This document shows positions 1-7,831 of a DNA stretch of 20,770 bases, piece after piece. This DNA comes from Chloroflexota bacterium (GTDB lineage Bacteria; Chloroflexota; Dormibacteria; Dormibacterales; Dormibacteraceae): the NCBI GenBank assembly GCA_005880175.1, contig VBJR01000030.1:1-20770 (forward strand), written 5' to 3'. The translations under genes and the position numbers were made by a program. The notes under the pieces are model-generated. The model was given only the letters and a program-made list of their open reading frames with translations, ran no database searches and was not told the DNA's origin. How positions within the stretch are numbered: position 1 is the first letter of the stretch; each line of letters starts with the position of its first letter.

Positions 1-159
1 CGCGCCGTGACCGAGCTGCTGACCGGCAGCCGGCAGCCGTACCGCGCGATGGCGATGCGGGCGGCTGCGCTGGCCCGGCCCCGGGCCGCCATGGACGCCG
101 CGACGCTCTGCCTGGAGCTCTGCGCGGACTACAGGGCCGCGGCGCAGGCGAGCCGGTAG
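1..159 (+). CDS. C-terminal fragment, possible GT28/MurG-like glycosyltransferase
   Basis: An open frame runs from the first base to a TAG at 157-159, giving 52 residues of a protein whose start lies outside the window. The helical, Ala/Arg/Leu-rich tail contains an 'ALARPRAAMDAATLCLEL' stretch. It resembles the last helix of MurG-like and diacylglycerol glycosyltransferases (pattern LARPDAA..IA.L..EL). That resemblance is weak and is my inference. The gene converges on the helicase-nuclease gene and overlaps its last 31 bases, so there is no room for a dedicated terminator. Codon use looks like that of its neighbours. It could equally be the end of another helical protein. Confidence 0.4.
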   Translation, partial: RAVTELLTGSRQPYRAMAMRAAALARPRAAMDAATLCLELCADYRAAAQASR

Positions 160-2948
160 GCGCAGAGCGAGCAGCGCCGGCGCTCGGGCCGCGGCTCGAA
201 GCGACCGGCGCGGACGCCGGCGGCCACCTCGGCACCCACGGCCCTGGCCTCGTCCAGCAGCTCCTCGTCAGCCGGCAGGACGACGCGGTCGCCGTCCTTC
301 AGGTAGACGATCTCCAGCGCGACCGGGTCCAGTCCCAGCGCCAGCCGGGCGCCGAGCGCATAGAGCGCGACCTGCAGGTCCCGGCGCAGCCGGCTGGCGG
401 GCAGGGGGCTGCCGCTCTTGTAGTCGATGATGCGCCAGGCGCCGCCGCCCTCGCTGCCGTCGCCGCCGTCGTCGGAGGGCTCGTCCACCCGGTCGATCAC
501 CCCGCGCAGCGTCCAGCCATCCAGCTCCGCGGCGAAGGGCGACTCCACCAGCAGCGGCCGGCCGTCCAGCCCGCCGGCCGCCAGGAAGCGCTCGAGCAGG
601 CGCCAGCCCAGCGCCTCCAGCGCCGGCCGCCGCCGCGGCTCGGCCAGCCCGATGGTCTCCCAGGCCTCCTGGTGGAGGTCGCGGAGCAGCTCGCTCGTCA
701 CGTCCCGGCCGTCGCGGCGAAGCCGGCCGGCGCGCATCAGCGCCAGGTGCAGGATGGTGCCGAACTGCGCCTCCACGACCGGCGGCGCGGGCAGGCGGAG
801 GCGGTAGCGGAACCAGTGCTGCCGTGGACACTCGCGGTAGGCGCTGATCGCGCTGAACGACAGGACCGGCGCCGGCTGGCCGAGCGCTTCCACCGGCGCC
901 TCGGCCGGCGCCGGGGCCTCGGCCGGCTCGGCCTCGCCGCGCAGGTCCCGCACCAGGACGTCGGGTCCCAGCTCGGCCAGGAACCGCGACGGCCGCCACG
1001 GCCGGCCGCCCTCGTACCGCTCCGCCCACGAGAGGACCAGGCGCCGGCGGGCCCGCGTCATCGCCACGTAGCAGAGGCGGCGCTCCTCGGCGAGCTGGTC
1101 CTCCCGGCCCCTGACGGCCGGCTCCAGCAGCTGGGGCGGCAGCTCCAGCCCGCCCACCGCGGAGACGCCGTCGCGGCGCCGCGGCTGGGGCAGCCGGCCC
1201 TCGACCAGCGCCGGCACGAAGACCAGGTCGAACTCCAGGCCCTTGGCATGGTGGATCGTCATCAGCTGGACGGCGTCCTCGACGTCCTCGATCTCCGCCA
1301 CGTCCTCGTCCAGGCCCGAGCGCAGGACCAGGTCCAGGTGCTCCACGAACAGGCTCAGCGAGTGGTCGCGCCGGCGCTCGCAGTACTCGGACACCAGGTC
1401 GGCGAAGCGGCTCACGTTGGCCGCGACCCGCCGTCCCTCCATCCCGTCGGGGAGCCGCGGCAGCAGCACGTCCAGGTAGCGGGTGCGGTTCAGCAGCTCG
1501 AAGAGCAGCTCGTCCACGCCCAGCGTCGCCTTCAGGGCCGCCAGCTCGGTCAGCAGCGCCGCCCACTCGGCGGTCGGCGCCCACTCCCGCAGCGCGCCGA
1601 GCGGCGCCCGGCCGCCGCCATCGGCCCGGATGCGGGCGAGCGCCTCGGCCAGGTCGAGGCTCAGCGGGGGACGGGCGACCAGTCGGGCCAGCGCCAGCAG
1701 GTCGGACGGGTCGTGGAGCAGCCGGAGGTACGCCACGAGGTCTCTGATCTCCGGGCGCCGGAACAGGCCCTGCCCGGCCCAGTGCTGGTACGGCACACCG
1801 GCGGCGGCCAGGGCGGCGGCCACCGGCCGCGCGATGGCGTGGGTCCTGGCCAGGACGGCGATGTCGCGGAGCGGCACGCCGGTGGCGTGGACGCGGACGG
1901 CCTCCGTCGCGATCGCTGCCGCCTCCTGCTCCGCGCTCGCGGCACGCCAGACCTCGACCGGCGTCCCCTCCTCCCGCTCGGGGTCCGGGGCCAGGGGCTT
2001 GTCCAGCCGCTCCGGGTTGCACTCGATCAGCCGGCACGCCGCCGTGACGATGCGCCGCGTGCTCCGCCGGTTGCGGCCCAGCGTCAGCGTGACGGCCGTC
2101 GGGAAGCAGGCGAGGAACCGGTCCATGCTGGCCCGCGACGCGCCCCGGAACCGGTAGATGCTCTGGTCGTCGTCGCCCACCACGCAGGCGTTCCCGCCCG
2201 GGCCGGCGACCAGCTCGACGATCCGCTCCTGGGCCAGGTTCGTGTCCTGGTACTCGTCCACCAGGACGTACGGGAACCGGGCCTGGAACCGCTCCCGCAC
2301 CTCGTCGTGGTCCTGGAGCAGACGCACCGTCAGCACGAGCAGGTCGTCGAAGTCGAGCAGGCCCTCGCGCCGGCAGCGGCCCGCGTACGCGTGGAACAGC
2401 GCGACCGCCGCCTGCAGCACCGCCCGCCGCTCGGCGTCCTCGACGTGCGACAGCCACGCGTGCAGCCGGGGCAGCGGCACGAGCTCCTGCTTGGTCCGCT
2501 CCAGCAGCTTGAGCAGCGGGGCGACCAGGTCGTCGGGCCGCTCGGCGCCGACCAGCGCCGGGTCGCCCAGCTCCCAGAGCAGCTCCCGCATCACGATCCA
2601 GCGGTCGGGCCCGGCCAGGATCCGGAACGCCGGATGGACGCCCACCCGCCGGCCCTCGTCGCGAAGCCAGCGCATCGCCAGCGAGTGGAACGTGCCCACG
2701 TGCGGCGCCTCGTCGATGCCCGTGTCGGCCAGGATCCGCTCGCGCATCTGCCCGGCGGCCCGCTCGGTGAACGTCATGACGAGGATCGACGCGGGCTCCA
2801 CGCCGGCCTCGAGCAGCCGCCGGAACCGGGCCGCGATCACGGCGGTCTTGCCCGTCCCGGCCCCGGCCACCACCCGGACGGGGCCGTCGAGCACCGCCGT
2901 GGCGGCGCGCTGCTCCTGGCTCAGCTCGCCGGCGACCAGCACCGCCAT
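129..2948 (-). CDS. UvrD/PcrA-type DNA helicase fused to Fe-S RecB-family nuclease (AdnB/AddB-like)
   Basis: A 939-residue protein predicted to unwind and degrade DNA in double-strand break processing. The superfamily 1A helicase part has an N-terminal Q-motif (LSQEQ, 9-13), Walker A GAGTGKT (29-35), Walker B VDEYQDT (about 228-234), motif III GDDDQSIYRFRGA, motif V TIHHAKGLEFDLVFVP and motif VI YVAMTRARRRL. The last 240 residues form a PD-(D/E)XK nuclease: HLALMRAG, GVIDRVDE and DYKSG (Asp842, Lys844). The nuclease is framed by a Cas4/AddB-type Fe-S cysteine set: Cys707 in YRECP, then Cys926, Cys929 and Cys935 (C-x2-C-x5-C). The start is the ATG at 2946-2948, which shares one base with the dciA stop (TGATG) and implies translational coupling. 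A longer frame reaching 3134 would lie inside dciA and looks non-coding. Known relatives are mycobacterial AdnA/AdnB and firmicute AddB; whether this one works alone is unknown. Confidence 0.9.
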   Translation of the reverse strand: MAVLVAGELSQEQRAATAVLDGPVRVVAGAGTGKTAVIAARFRRLLEAGVEPASILVMTFTERAAGQMRERILADTGIDEAPHVGTFHSLAMRWLRDEGRRVGVHPAFRILAGPDRWIVMRELLWELGDPALVGAERPDDLVAPLLKLLERTKQELVPLPRLHAWLSHVEDAERRAVLQAAVALFHAYAGRCRREGLLDFDDLLVLTVRLLQDHDEVRERFQARFPYVLVDEYQDTNLAQERIVELVAGPGGNACVVGDDDQSIYRFRGASRASMDRFLACFPTAVTLTLGRNRRSTRRIVTAACRLIECNPERLDKPLAPDPEREEGTPVEVWRAASAEQEAAAIATEAVRVHATGVPLRDIAVLARTHAIARPVAAALAAAGVPYQHWAGQGLFRRPEIRDLVAYLRLLHDPSDLLALARLVARPPLSLDLAEALARIRADGGGRAPLGALREWAPTAEWAALLTELAALKATLGVDELLFELLNRTRYLDVLLPRLPDGMEGRRVAANVSRFADLVSEYCERRRDHSLSLFVEHLDLVLRSGLDEDVAEIEDVEDAVQLMTIHHAKGLEFDLVFVPALVEGRLPQPRRRDGVSAVGGLELPPQLLEPAVRGREDQLAEERRLCYVAMTRARRRLVLSWAERYEGGRPWRPSRFLAELGPDVLVRDLRGEAEPAEAPAPAEAPVEALGQPAPVLSFSAISAYRECPRQHWFRYRLRLPAPPVVEAQFGTILHLALMRAGRLRRDGRDVTSELLRDLHQEAWETIGLAEPRRRPALEALGWRLLERFLAAGGLDGRPLLVESPFAAELDGWTLRGVIDRVDEPSDDGGDGSEGGGAWRIIDYKSGSPLPASRLRRDLQVALYALGARLALGLDPVALEIVYLKDGDRVVLPADEELLDEARAVGAEVAAGVRAGRFEPRPERRRCSLCAYRLACAAAL

Positions 2949-3256
2949 CAGCCTCCTCGCGGTCGCGCCGGCCGGCCGATGCGCACCTTGATCGCGCGCA
3001 CCGGCCGGGCCAGCCGGACCTGCGCGTTCAGCCGCGCCATCAGCTCCTCGGCGTCCAGTCGCAGCTGGTGGGCCAGCGCCGGGTTTGCCGTCGAGACCGA
3101 CACGGTCGAACCCTGCACCTCGATCGTCTCGCACGCGGTGGCCAGCGCCTCGCCGAGCACCTCCCGGAACGCGAGGCGCAGCCGGTACTCGGTCACGAGC
3201 GACGAGCGGGGCTGCCTGGCGAGCACCCGCGGCAGCACTTTGCCCAATCTATCCAC
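2948..3256 (-). CDS. dciA: DciA-like protein (DUF721), replicative helicase loader/operator
   Basis: A 102-residue protein with the DUF721/DciA fold signature: an amphipathic N-terminal helix (RLGKVLPRVLARQP), then a basic KH-like core 'TIEVQGSTVSVSTANPALAHQLRL' in two parts, followed by a helix ending in KVRIGRPARP. DciA is the ancestral bacterial partner that helps load DnaB at the origin. In actinobacteria and relatives it sits, as here, directly after recF. The start is the GTG at 3254-3256, overlapping the recF stop by 8 bases, and the stop overlaps the helicase start. The whole cluster is therefore one coupled operon. A near-consensus DnaA box covers this start. The length is short but within the family range. 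Confidence 0.82.
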   Translation of the reverse strand: MDRLGKVLPRVLARQPRSSLVTEYRLRLAFREVLGEALATACETIEVQGSTVSVSTANPALAHQLRLDAEELMARLNAQVRLARPVRAIKVRIGRPARPRGG

Positions 3257-3257
3257 A
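3249..3257 (-). promoter_or_regulatory. DnaA box-like site at the recF/dciA junction
   Basis: The + strand reads CTATCCACA, one mismatch from the DnaA box TTATCCACA. It lies on the recF stop codon and the dciA GTG start, about 3.9 kb from oriC. It may be a titration or autoregulatory DnaA site, or chance within coding constraint. Confidence 0.4.
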
Positions 3258-4334
3258 GGTTTTCACCATCCCCCGTTCGATACACCTGACCACCGAGCTG
3301 CCGATGACCGACTCGGGGAACGGGTCCGCCTCGACGGACGTGATGATCACCTGGCCGGGCTCGCCGAGCTGCTCGAGCAGCGAGCCGCGGCGGCCGGCGT
3401 CCAGCTCCGACAGCACGTCGTCCAGCAGCAGCACCGGCCGCTCGCCGGTCATCTCCGCGACGACCTCTGCCTCGGCCAGCTTGATGCTCACCACTGCCGT
3501 GCGCTGCTGGCCCTGCGACGCGAAGGCCCGCGCATCGCGGCCGTCGAGCCGCACGACCACGTCGTCGCGGTGCGGCCCGATCGAGGTCGTGCCCCGCCGC
3601 AGGTCCTCCCGCCGCGAGCTCTGGATCGCCGCGAGGAGGTCGTCGGGCGGACCCGCGTAGCGCAGCTCGAGCACCTCGCCGCCCGAGATGGCGCGGTGGC
3701 CGGCGGCCGCGCTGACGGCCAGGTCGGCGACGGCCTGGCGCCGGGCGGCGACCAGCTCCTCGCCCAGGCGGGCCAGCTCCAGGTCCCACACGTCCAACGC
3801 GGACGGCGGCTGCTCGCCCATGGCGACCTGCTTGAGCAGGCTGTTGCGCTGCTCGAGCACCCGGGCGTAGCGGCTGAGCGCCCTCGCGTAGCCGGGCCGG
3901 ACCTGGACCAGCATCTCGTTGAGCAGCCGGCGCCGGTGCTCCGGCCCGGACTTGACCAGGTTCAGGTCGTCCGGCCAGAACAGAGTGACCCTGAACAGGC
4001 CCGGCAGGTCGACCGCGCGCCGGGGCTGCCCGTCCACCTCGATCCGCCGCCGGGCCCGCTCGCCCTCCACCCGGATCGAGATCCCGATCTCCGCCCGCCG
4101 CGCGCCCGTCTCGACCACGGCGCCGATCCTGGCCTCGGGGGCCAGCGGGCCCACCAGCTCCGAGTCCCGCCGGGCCCTCGGCGACGCGGACAGCGCCAGG
4201 AGCGCCACCGACTCCAGCAGGTTCGTCTTGCCCTCGCCGTTGGCGCCGAGGAAGACGTTCAGCCGGGAGCCGGGCTCCAGGTCGAGGCGCTGGTAGTTGC
4301 GGTAGTTGCGAAGCTGGAGCGACGTCAGGCGCAA
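3249..4334 (-). CDS. recF: RecF, DNA replication and gap-repair ATPase
   Basis: RecF is an SMC-like ABC ATPase that loads RecA at single-strand gaps with RecO and RecR. The N terminus 'LTSLQLRNYRNYQRLDLEPG' is the family hallmark. Walker A is GANGEGKTN (30-38). The D-loop and Walker B region reads LLLDDVLSELDAGRR, with the signature segment SQGQQRTAVVSIKLAEAE upstream. I choose the TTG at 4332-4334 (361 residues), because the family begins right before L-x-x-L-x-L-x-N-Y-R-N. An ATG at 4412 would add 26 low-complexity Arg/Pro residues. The gene follows dnaN after about 140 bases and overlaps dciA. It looks intact. Confidence 0.9.
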   Translation of the reverse strand: MRLTSLQLRNYRNYQRLDLEPGSRLNVFLGANGEGKTNLLESVALLALSASPRARRDSELVGPLAPEARIGAVVETGARRAEIGISIRVEGERARRRIEVDGQPRRAVDLPGLFRVTLFWPDDLNLVKSGPEHRRRLLNEMLVQVRPGYARALSRYARVLEQRNSLLKQVAMGEQPPSALDVWDLELARLGEELVAARRQAVADLAVSAAAGHRAISGGEVLELRYAGPPDDLLAAIQSSRREDLRRGTTSIGPHRDDVVVRLDGRDARAFASQGQQRTAVVSIKLAEAEVVAEMTGERPVLLLDDVLSELDAGRRGSLLEQLGEPGQVIITSVEADPFPESVIGSSVVRCIERGMVKTCG

Positions 4335-4459
4335 GCGGGGGCGGGCCCCCCCATCCGGCGTCCGGCGATGCGCTGGCCTCGGACGGCCACGAGATCGGTC
4401 AGTGCGTTGCATCCTGGATCGTTGAGTTGGACTGATGGCACGTCGCTGATTTGTCTCAT
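4325..4459 (-). CDS. candidate small ORF between dnaN and recF (44 aa)
   Basis: The dnaN-recF gap contains an ATG-started frame preceded by a plausible ribosome site (GGTGAG, 7 bases before the ATG). It ends in a TGA that overlaps the recF TTG start by 10 bases. The predicted peptide starts MRQISDVPSVQL and shows no S4-domain motif, so it is not the YaaA/RlbA protein often found here. Third-position GC is lower than in the flanking genes, which argues against strong coding selection. It may be a leader peptide coupling recF translation, or not a gene. Confidence 0.25.
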   Translation of the reverse strand: MRQISDVPSVQLNDPGCNALTDLVAVRGQRIAGRRMGGPAPACA

Positions 4460-4476
4460 TGTCGCACTCACCGGCC

Positions 4477-5592
4477 CTACATCGCCACCCGGACCGGCAT
4501 GATCACGTACAGGTAGTCCTCGCTGCCCGGCGCCTTGATCAGGCCCGGGCTCAGCGGGCCGTCGAACTTGAGCTCCACGCTCTCGCACTCGACCACGCCC
4601 AGCGCGTCCAGGACGTACCTGGCGTTGAACGCGATCTGGATCTCCGCGCCGTCGACCTCCGCGTCGAGCTCCGCCCGGCTGTCGCCGACCTCGTTGGTCG
4701 TCGCCGACAGCACCAGGGAGCCGCTCTGGGCACGGATGCGGATCACGTTGGCGCTGTCCCGGGCGAAGAGGGACACGGCTCGCACGGTCTGCGTCAGCAC
4801 CGTGGTAGGGACGCGGATGCTCGTGGAGCTCTTGCTGGGGATTACTTGTGAATAGTTTGGATATTGGCCGTCGATCAGTCGTGAGGTGACCTCTGACGTG
4901 CCGGCCCGGAAGAATACCTGGTTGCGGGCCCTGGAGACCAGCACCTCCACGTCGCCGGCCTCGCCCCGGAACGCGCGCGGCAGCTCAGCCAGGGCCCGCG
5001 CCGGCACGATCAGGCGGGCGTCGAGCTCGTCCGCGGTCGTGGCGCTGAGGCGCCGCTCGGCCAGCCGGTGGCCGTCGGTGGCGACCAGGACCAGGCGCTG
5101 GCCGTCGATGTGCAGCAGCTCGCCGGTCAGCACCGGCCGCGCCTCGTCGGTGGACGCGGCCATCTGCGTCTGCTCGACCGCCCGGAGCAGGCCCTCGAGC
5201 GGGATCGTCAGCCGGTCGCCCTCCTCCGGCCGGGGGCCGGGCGGGAACTCGTCGGCCTCGATGCACTTGATGTGCGTGTCGAACCGGCCGCAGCGGACGC
5301 CGAGCGTCTGGGTCCCCAGGTCGAGCGCCATCTCCAGGCTCTCGTCCGGGAGGCTGCCCACGAAGTCCGTCAGCAGCCGGGCGGGCGCCGTGGTGCTGCC
5401 CTCCTCCGCGACCTCGGCCGGGACGACCTTCCGGATCCCGATCTCCAGGTTGGTCGCCGTGAGCGAGAGGCCCTCGCTCGTGGTCTCCAGGAGGATGTTG
5501 TTCAGGATCGGCAGCGTCGTCCGGGTGGAGATTGCCCGAGACACGGTCTGGAGCGCGTGACCGAGGGTACTGGGCTGACAGGTGAGTCTCAA
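4477..5592 (-). CDS. dnaN: DNA polymerase III beta sliding clamp
   Basis: DnaN forms the ring-shaped dimer that tethers polymerase III and other enzymes to DNA. Three clamp domains are readable: an N-terminal part with TLPILNNILLET, a middle part with PVLTGELL and VATDGHRLAERR, and a C-terminal part with GQYPNYSQVIP, ending in LYVIMPVR (usual family end YVIMPMRL). The start is decided by a ribosome-binding site: AAGGAG is followed by six bases and TTG (5590-5592), giving the expected 'LRLTCQ' opening (371 residues). A GTG at 5610 in the same frame would place that AAGGAG inside the gene. It is the second gene of the dnaA operon and appears intact. Confidence 0.95.
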   Translation of the reverse strand: MRLTCQPSTLGHALQTVSRAISTRTTLPILNNILLETTSEGLSLTATNLEIGIRKVVPAEVAEEGSTTAPARLLTDFVGSLPDESLEMALDLGTQTLGVRCGRFDTHIKCIEADEFPPGPRPEEGDRLTIPLEGLLRAVEQTQMAASTDEARPVLTGELLHIDGQRLVLVATDGHRLAERRLSATTADELDARLIVPARALAELPRAFRGEAGDVEVLVSRARNQVFFRAGTSEVTSRLIDGQYPNYSQVIPSKSSTSIRVPTTVLTQTVRAVSLFARDSANVIRIRAQSGSLVLSATTNEVGDSRAELDAEVDGAEIQIAFNARYVLDALGVVECESVELKFDGPLSPGLIKAPGSEDYLYVIMPVRVAM

Positions 5593-5854
5593 GGCTGGCT
5601 CCTTGTCCACACGAACTTACTGCTTACTCTGAACACTGAATCCGTAGCCGTAACAGTAGGGCCTGTGGATACTGTGGAAACTGAACTCGGGCCCGCTTCG
5701 GCGACGCGGGGGAAAAGCATAGGGAAAGTCCTGGGAAACCAGAACTTGCTGAGGACCAAGTTGTTGGTAACTGAGAGCCCCCCGCGCTGTCCCCGGTTCT
5801 TCTCCAGGTCTTCCACATGGGGGTGTGGACAAATCGCGAGTTCCATCATGCGTC
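5593..5854. promoter_or_regulatory. dnaA-dnaN intergenic DnaA-box cluster (second half of a bipartite origin)
   Basis: This gap carries TTGTCCACA (5603-5611), TGTGGATAC (5664-5672), TGTGGAAAC (5673-5681) and TGTGGACAA (5824-5832). Each is a one- or two-mismatch form of the DnaA box TTATCCACA or its complement; a weaker TCTTCCACA lies at 5809-5817. The stretch at about 5710-5775 is A-rich for this genome. It contains an inverted repeat, AACTTG (5743-5748) with CAAGTT (5757-5762), extended imperfectly by ACCA/TGGT. In Bacillus-type bipartite origins the unwinding element lies in this gap. It may also host a dnaN promoter, but I see no convincing hexamers. Confidence 0.6.
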
Positions 5855-7124
5855 TCACTGGTCCACGTACAGTCGCTCGCGGATGGCCTGGAGCTCGTAG
5901 CGGAGTCGCTCGTCCTCCTTCAGCTCGTTCATGATCTTCTCGATCGAGTGCAGCGCCGTCGTGTGGTCGCGGCCGCCGAAGGCCTGCCCAATCGCAGGCA
6001 GCGACGACGGCGTCTCCTCGCGGACCAGGAACATCGCCACCTGGCGCGGGAACACGATGTGCTTGTCCCGCCGCTTGCTCTTCATGTCGTCCAGGGAGAT
6101 CTGGTAGTAGTCCGCGACCGTCTCCTGGATGCGCCCGATGGTGAGCGGCCGCCGCGTCCCCGCCGGGATGATGTCGGTGAGCAGGTCCGCCGCGTCGGCC
6201 TCGCCGATCTGGCGCTGGTGGATCGCCGAGAAGGCCAGGATGCGCGTGAGGGCTCCCTCGAGCTCACGGATGTTCTTCTGGACCTTGTGGGCGATGAAGC
6301 TGAGCACCTCCTCGCTGACCGTGCCGTTGCGGCTGCCGAGCTTGGACTTGAGGATCGCGAGGCGCGTCTCGAAGTCCGGCGGCTGGATGTCGGCGAGCAG
6401 GCCCTGCTCGAACCGGGAGCGGAGGCGGTCCTCCAGCGTGGGGATCTCCTTGGGGGGCCGGTCGGAGGAGATGACGATCTGCTTGTTGATCTCGTGTAAG
6501 GCGTTGAACGTGTGGAAGAACTCCTCCTTGGTCCGGTCCTTGCCGGCCAGGAACTGGATGTCGTCGATGAGGAGGACGTCCACGGTCCGGTACTTCATCC
6601 GGAGCTCGCTCTGCCGGGCGTTCTGGATCGAGGCGATGACCTCGTTCATGAACTGCTCGGATGGCTGGTAGAGAACGCGTTTGGCCGGGAACCGCCGGCG
6701 GACCTCGTGGCCGATGGCGTGCATGAGATGCGTCTTGCCCAGACCCACCCCTCCATACAAGAAGAGGGGGTTGCTTGAACTTCTCGTTCAGCTCGCTCGG
6801 GGCGATCGCCGGCGCCTGCTCCTCGACCTCGTCGACGGCGAGCAGCACCTCCTCGCCGTCGCTGCCGGGCCGGTGCTCGGTGGCGGAAACGACGAAGTCG
6901 ACCTCCACCTCCGTGCCGGTCACCGCCTGCAGCGTCTCCTGGATCAGCCCGGCGAACCGGTCCTCCAGCCAGTCCTTGGCCAGCTTGCTGGGGACGCCGA
7001 TGCGGAAGATGCCTCCTTCCGCCGAGAGCAGGGAGGTGTTCTTCAGCCAGGTCTCGTAGCTCGGCTTCGCCAGTTGGAAGCGGAGCTCCTCCTGGACGGC
7101 GCTCCAGATCTGGTCAGGTCTCAC
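5855..7124 (-). CDS. dnaA: DnaA replication initiator, frameshifted with an internal deletion as read
   Basis: DnaA binds its boxes at oriC and opens the duplex. From the GTG start (7122-7124), domain I and the linker read normally for 116 residues (RPDQIWSAVQEEL...SELNEKF). The frame then breaks at about 6770-6776. The other frame resumes at NPLFLYGGVGLGKTH (Walker A) and continues through LLIDDIQFLAGK (Walker B), SSDRPPKEIPTLEDRLRSRF and the domain IV signature GGRDHTTALHS to a TGA at 5855-5857. About 29 residues usually present between the 'LN.KFTF' motif and NPLF (the F-VG-SN-FA-AAA region) are missing, so roughly 83 bases are lost along with the frame. Both sides are otherwise well conserved. 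Since DnaA is essential, an assembly or amplification artefact is more likely than a true pseudogene. A GAGGAG lies 10 bases before the start. Confidence 0.9.
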
Positions 7125-7164
7125 TGTGCGTCAACTCCTCGGCCGGGGATGCGGCCCTCGCGCC

Positions 7165-7173
7165 TGTGGACAA
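7165..7173 (-). promoter_or_regulatory. DnaA box (one mismatch)
   Basis: The + strand reads TGTGGACAA, the complement of TTGTCCACA, one base from consensus. It lies 41 bases upstream of the dnaA start and could serve both origin function and dnaA autoregulation. Confidence 0.65.
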
Positions 7174-7274
7174 CAAAAGCGTTCGAGGTTGGTTCCCGCC
7201 CCCGGCCGGGCCGTGCGCCGCCGTCGGGCAGCGCGCGCGCCGCGATCGAAGAGGCGCCGGCGAGAACCGGGCTC

Positions 7275-7283
7275 TGTGGATAA
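7275..7283 (-). promoter_or_regulatory. DnaA box (perfect consensus)
   Basis: The + strand reads TGTGGATAA, the exact complement of TTATCCACA. Confidence 0.85.
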
Positions 7284-7339
7284 CCCCTGGAAAGTCGGTG
7301 GTCAGCCTGGGAGCTTTGCCGCTGGAGGTTTGGAAAGGC

Positions 7340-7348
7340 TGTGGATAA
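7340..7348 (-). promoter_or_regulatory. DnaA box (perfect consensus)
   Basis: The + strand reads TGTGGATAA. It is 65 bases from the previous perfect box and in the same orientation. Confidence 0.85.
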
Positions 7349-7474
7349 CCTGCCGTAGACCGGGTCCCTGCTCTCTCGAGAACCGCAGCCCCCACGCGCC
7401 CGCCCGAGGGAGACGGGGGCTGCGGCGCAGGTCTCCGGCCTGGACCGCAAGCGCTGGCTCTCCTGTTGACACTA

Positions 7475-7483
7475 TGTGGAAAA
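7475..7483 (-). promoter_or_regulatory. DnaA box (one mismatch)
   Basis: The + strand reads TGTGGAAAA, the complement of TTTTCCACA, one base from consensus and co-oriented with the other three boxes. Confidence 0.6.
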
Positions 7484-7748
7484 CATGACGAAGAGCGTTC
7501 CTGATCGGGGAGCCGCACTCTTCGCCGTCTCCGCGATGTAGGGAAACGGCGGCCGCAGGTCCAACTGGTGGTCAGCTGGGTGAGGCTGAGAAGACCCGCG
7601 CACACGCGCGCGGAGGGTGTGATCGCTGCGACCGGGGTGCTCGTCGTCCGCTTTGGCAGGCAAGCGTAGCAGAGGGGGGATGCGGCCGCAACGCACCAAC
7701 TGCGGCCAGGCGACCAACCGTCGGTCCGTAGCTCCTCAGGGCTTGCGC

Positions 7749-7754
7749 TATACT
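7749..7754 (+). promoter_or_regulatory. -10 hexamer of the rpmH operon promoter
   Basis: TATACT matches TATAAT at five of six positions. It stands out in GC-rich surroundings and would start a transcript near 7761, with a leader of about 70 bases before rpmH. No good -35 hexamer is visible 16-18 bases upstream. Confidence 0.5.
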
Positions 7755-7831
7755 CGGCGGATTCCGTTATGCCTGTCAGGGTGAGGACTAAGAATCTCAC
7801 CTATTGAATATCTGCTGTTCAGAGGTCTGCC

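Larger units (their letters stand above)
7125..7831. other. oriC, dnaA-rpmH intergenic region
   Basis: A gene-free 707-base region between divergent dnaA and rpmH, the classic position of the chromosomal origin. It carries four DnaA boxes, all in the same orientation: TGTGGACAA at 7165, TGTGGATAA at 7275, TGTGGATAA at 7340 and TGTGGAAAA at 7475. The two middle ones are perfect. Open frames crossing it on either strand are rich in Pro/Arg/Gly and resemble nothing. The rightmost 90 bases contain the rpmH promoter and a small leader hairpin, GGTGAG (7780-7785) with CTCACC (7796-7801). I do not see a long AT-rich unwinding element, which may instead lie in the dnaA-dnaN gap. Confidence 0.85.

Noticed and set aside
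2385..2400. Half parS (GTGGAACA) inside the helicase-nuclease gene
   Set aside because: Only eight bases match, the other half is unrelated, and the codons encode a normal helicase segment.
129..3134. Longer start for the helicase-nuclease at 3134
   Set aside because: The extra 62 residues lie within dciA, are Gly/Ala/Arg-rich, and precede the normal Q-motif start; the TGATG overlap supports the ATG at 2946-2948.
672..4502. Very long + strand open frame opposite the helicase, dciA and recF genes
   Set aside because: It is an antisense shadow of GC-rich coding sequence. The product is rich in Gln/Arg/His/Pro with no domain, while the minus strand carries clear motifs.
7114..7800. Minus-strand open frames across oriC
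   Set aside because: Compositionally non-coding (Ser/Pro/Arg rich), and they run through DnaA boxes and the rpmH promoter.
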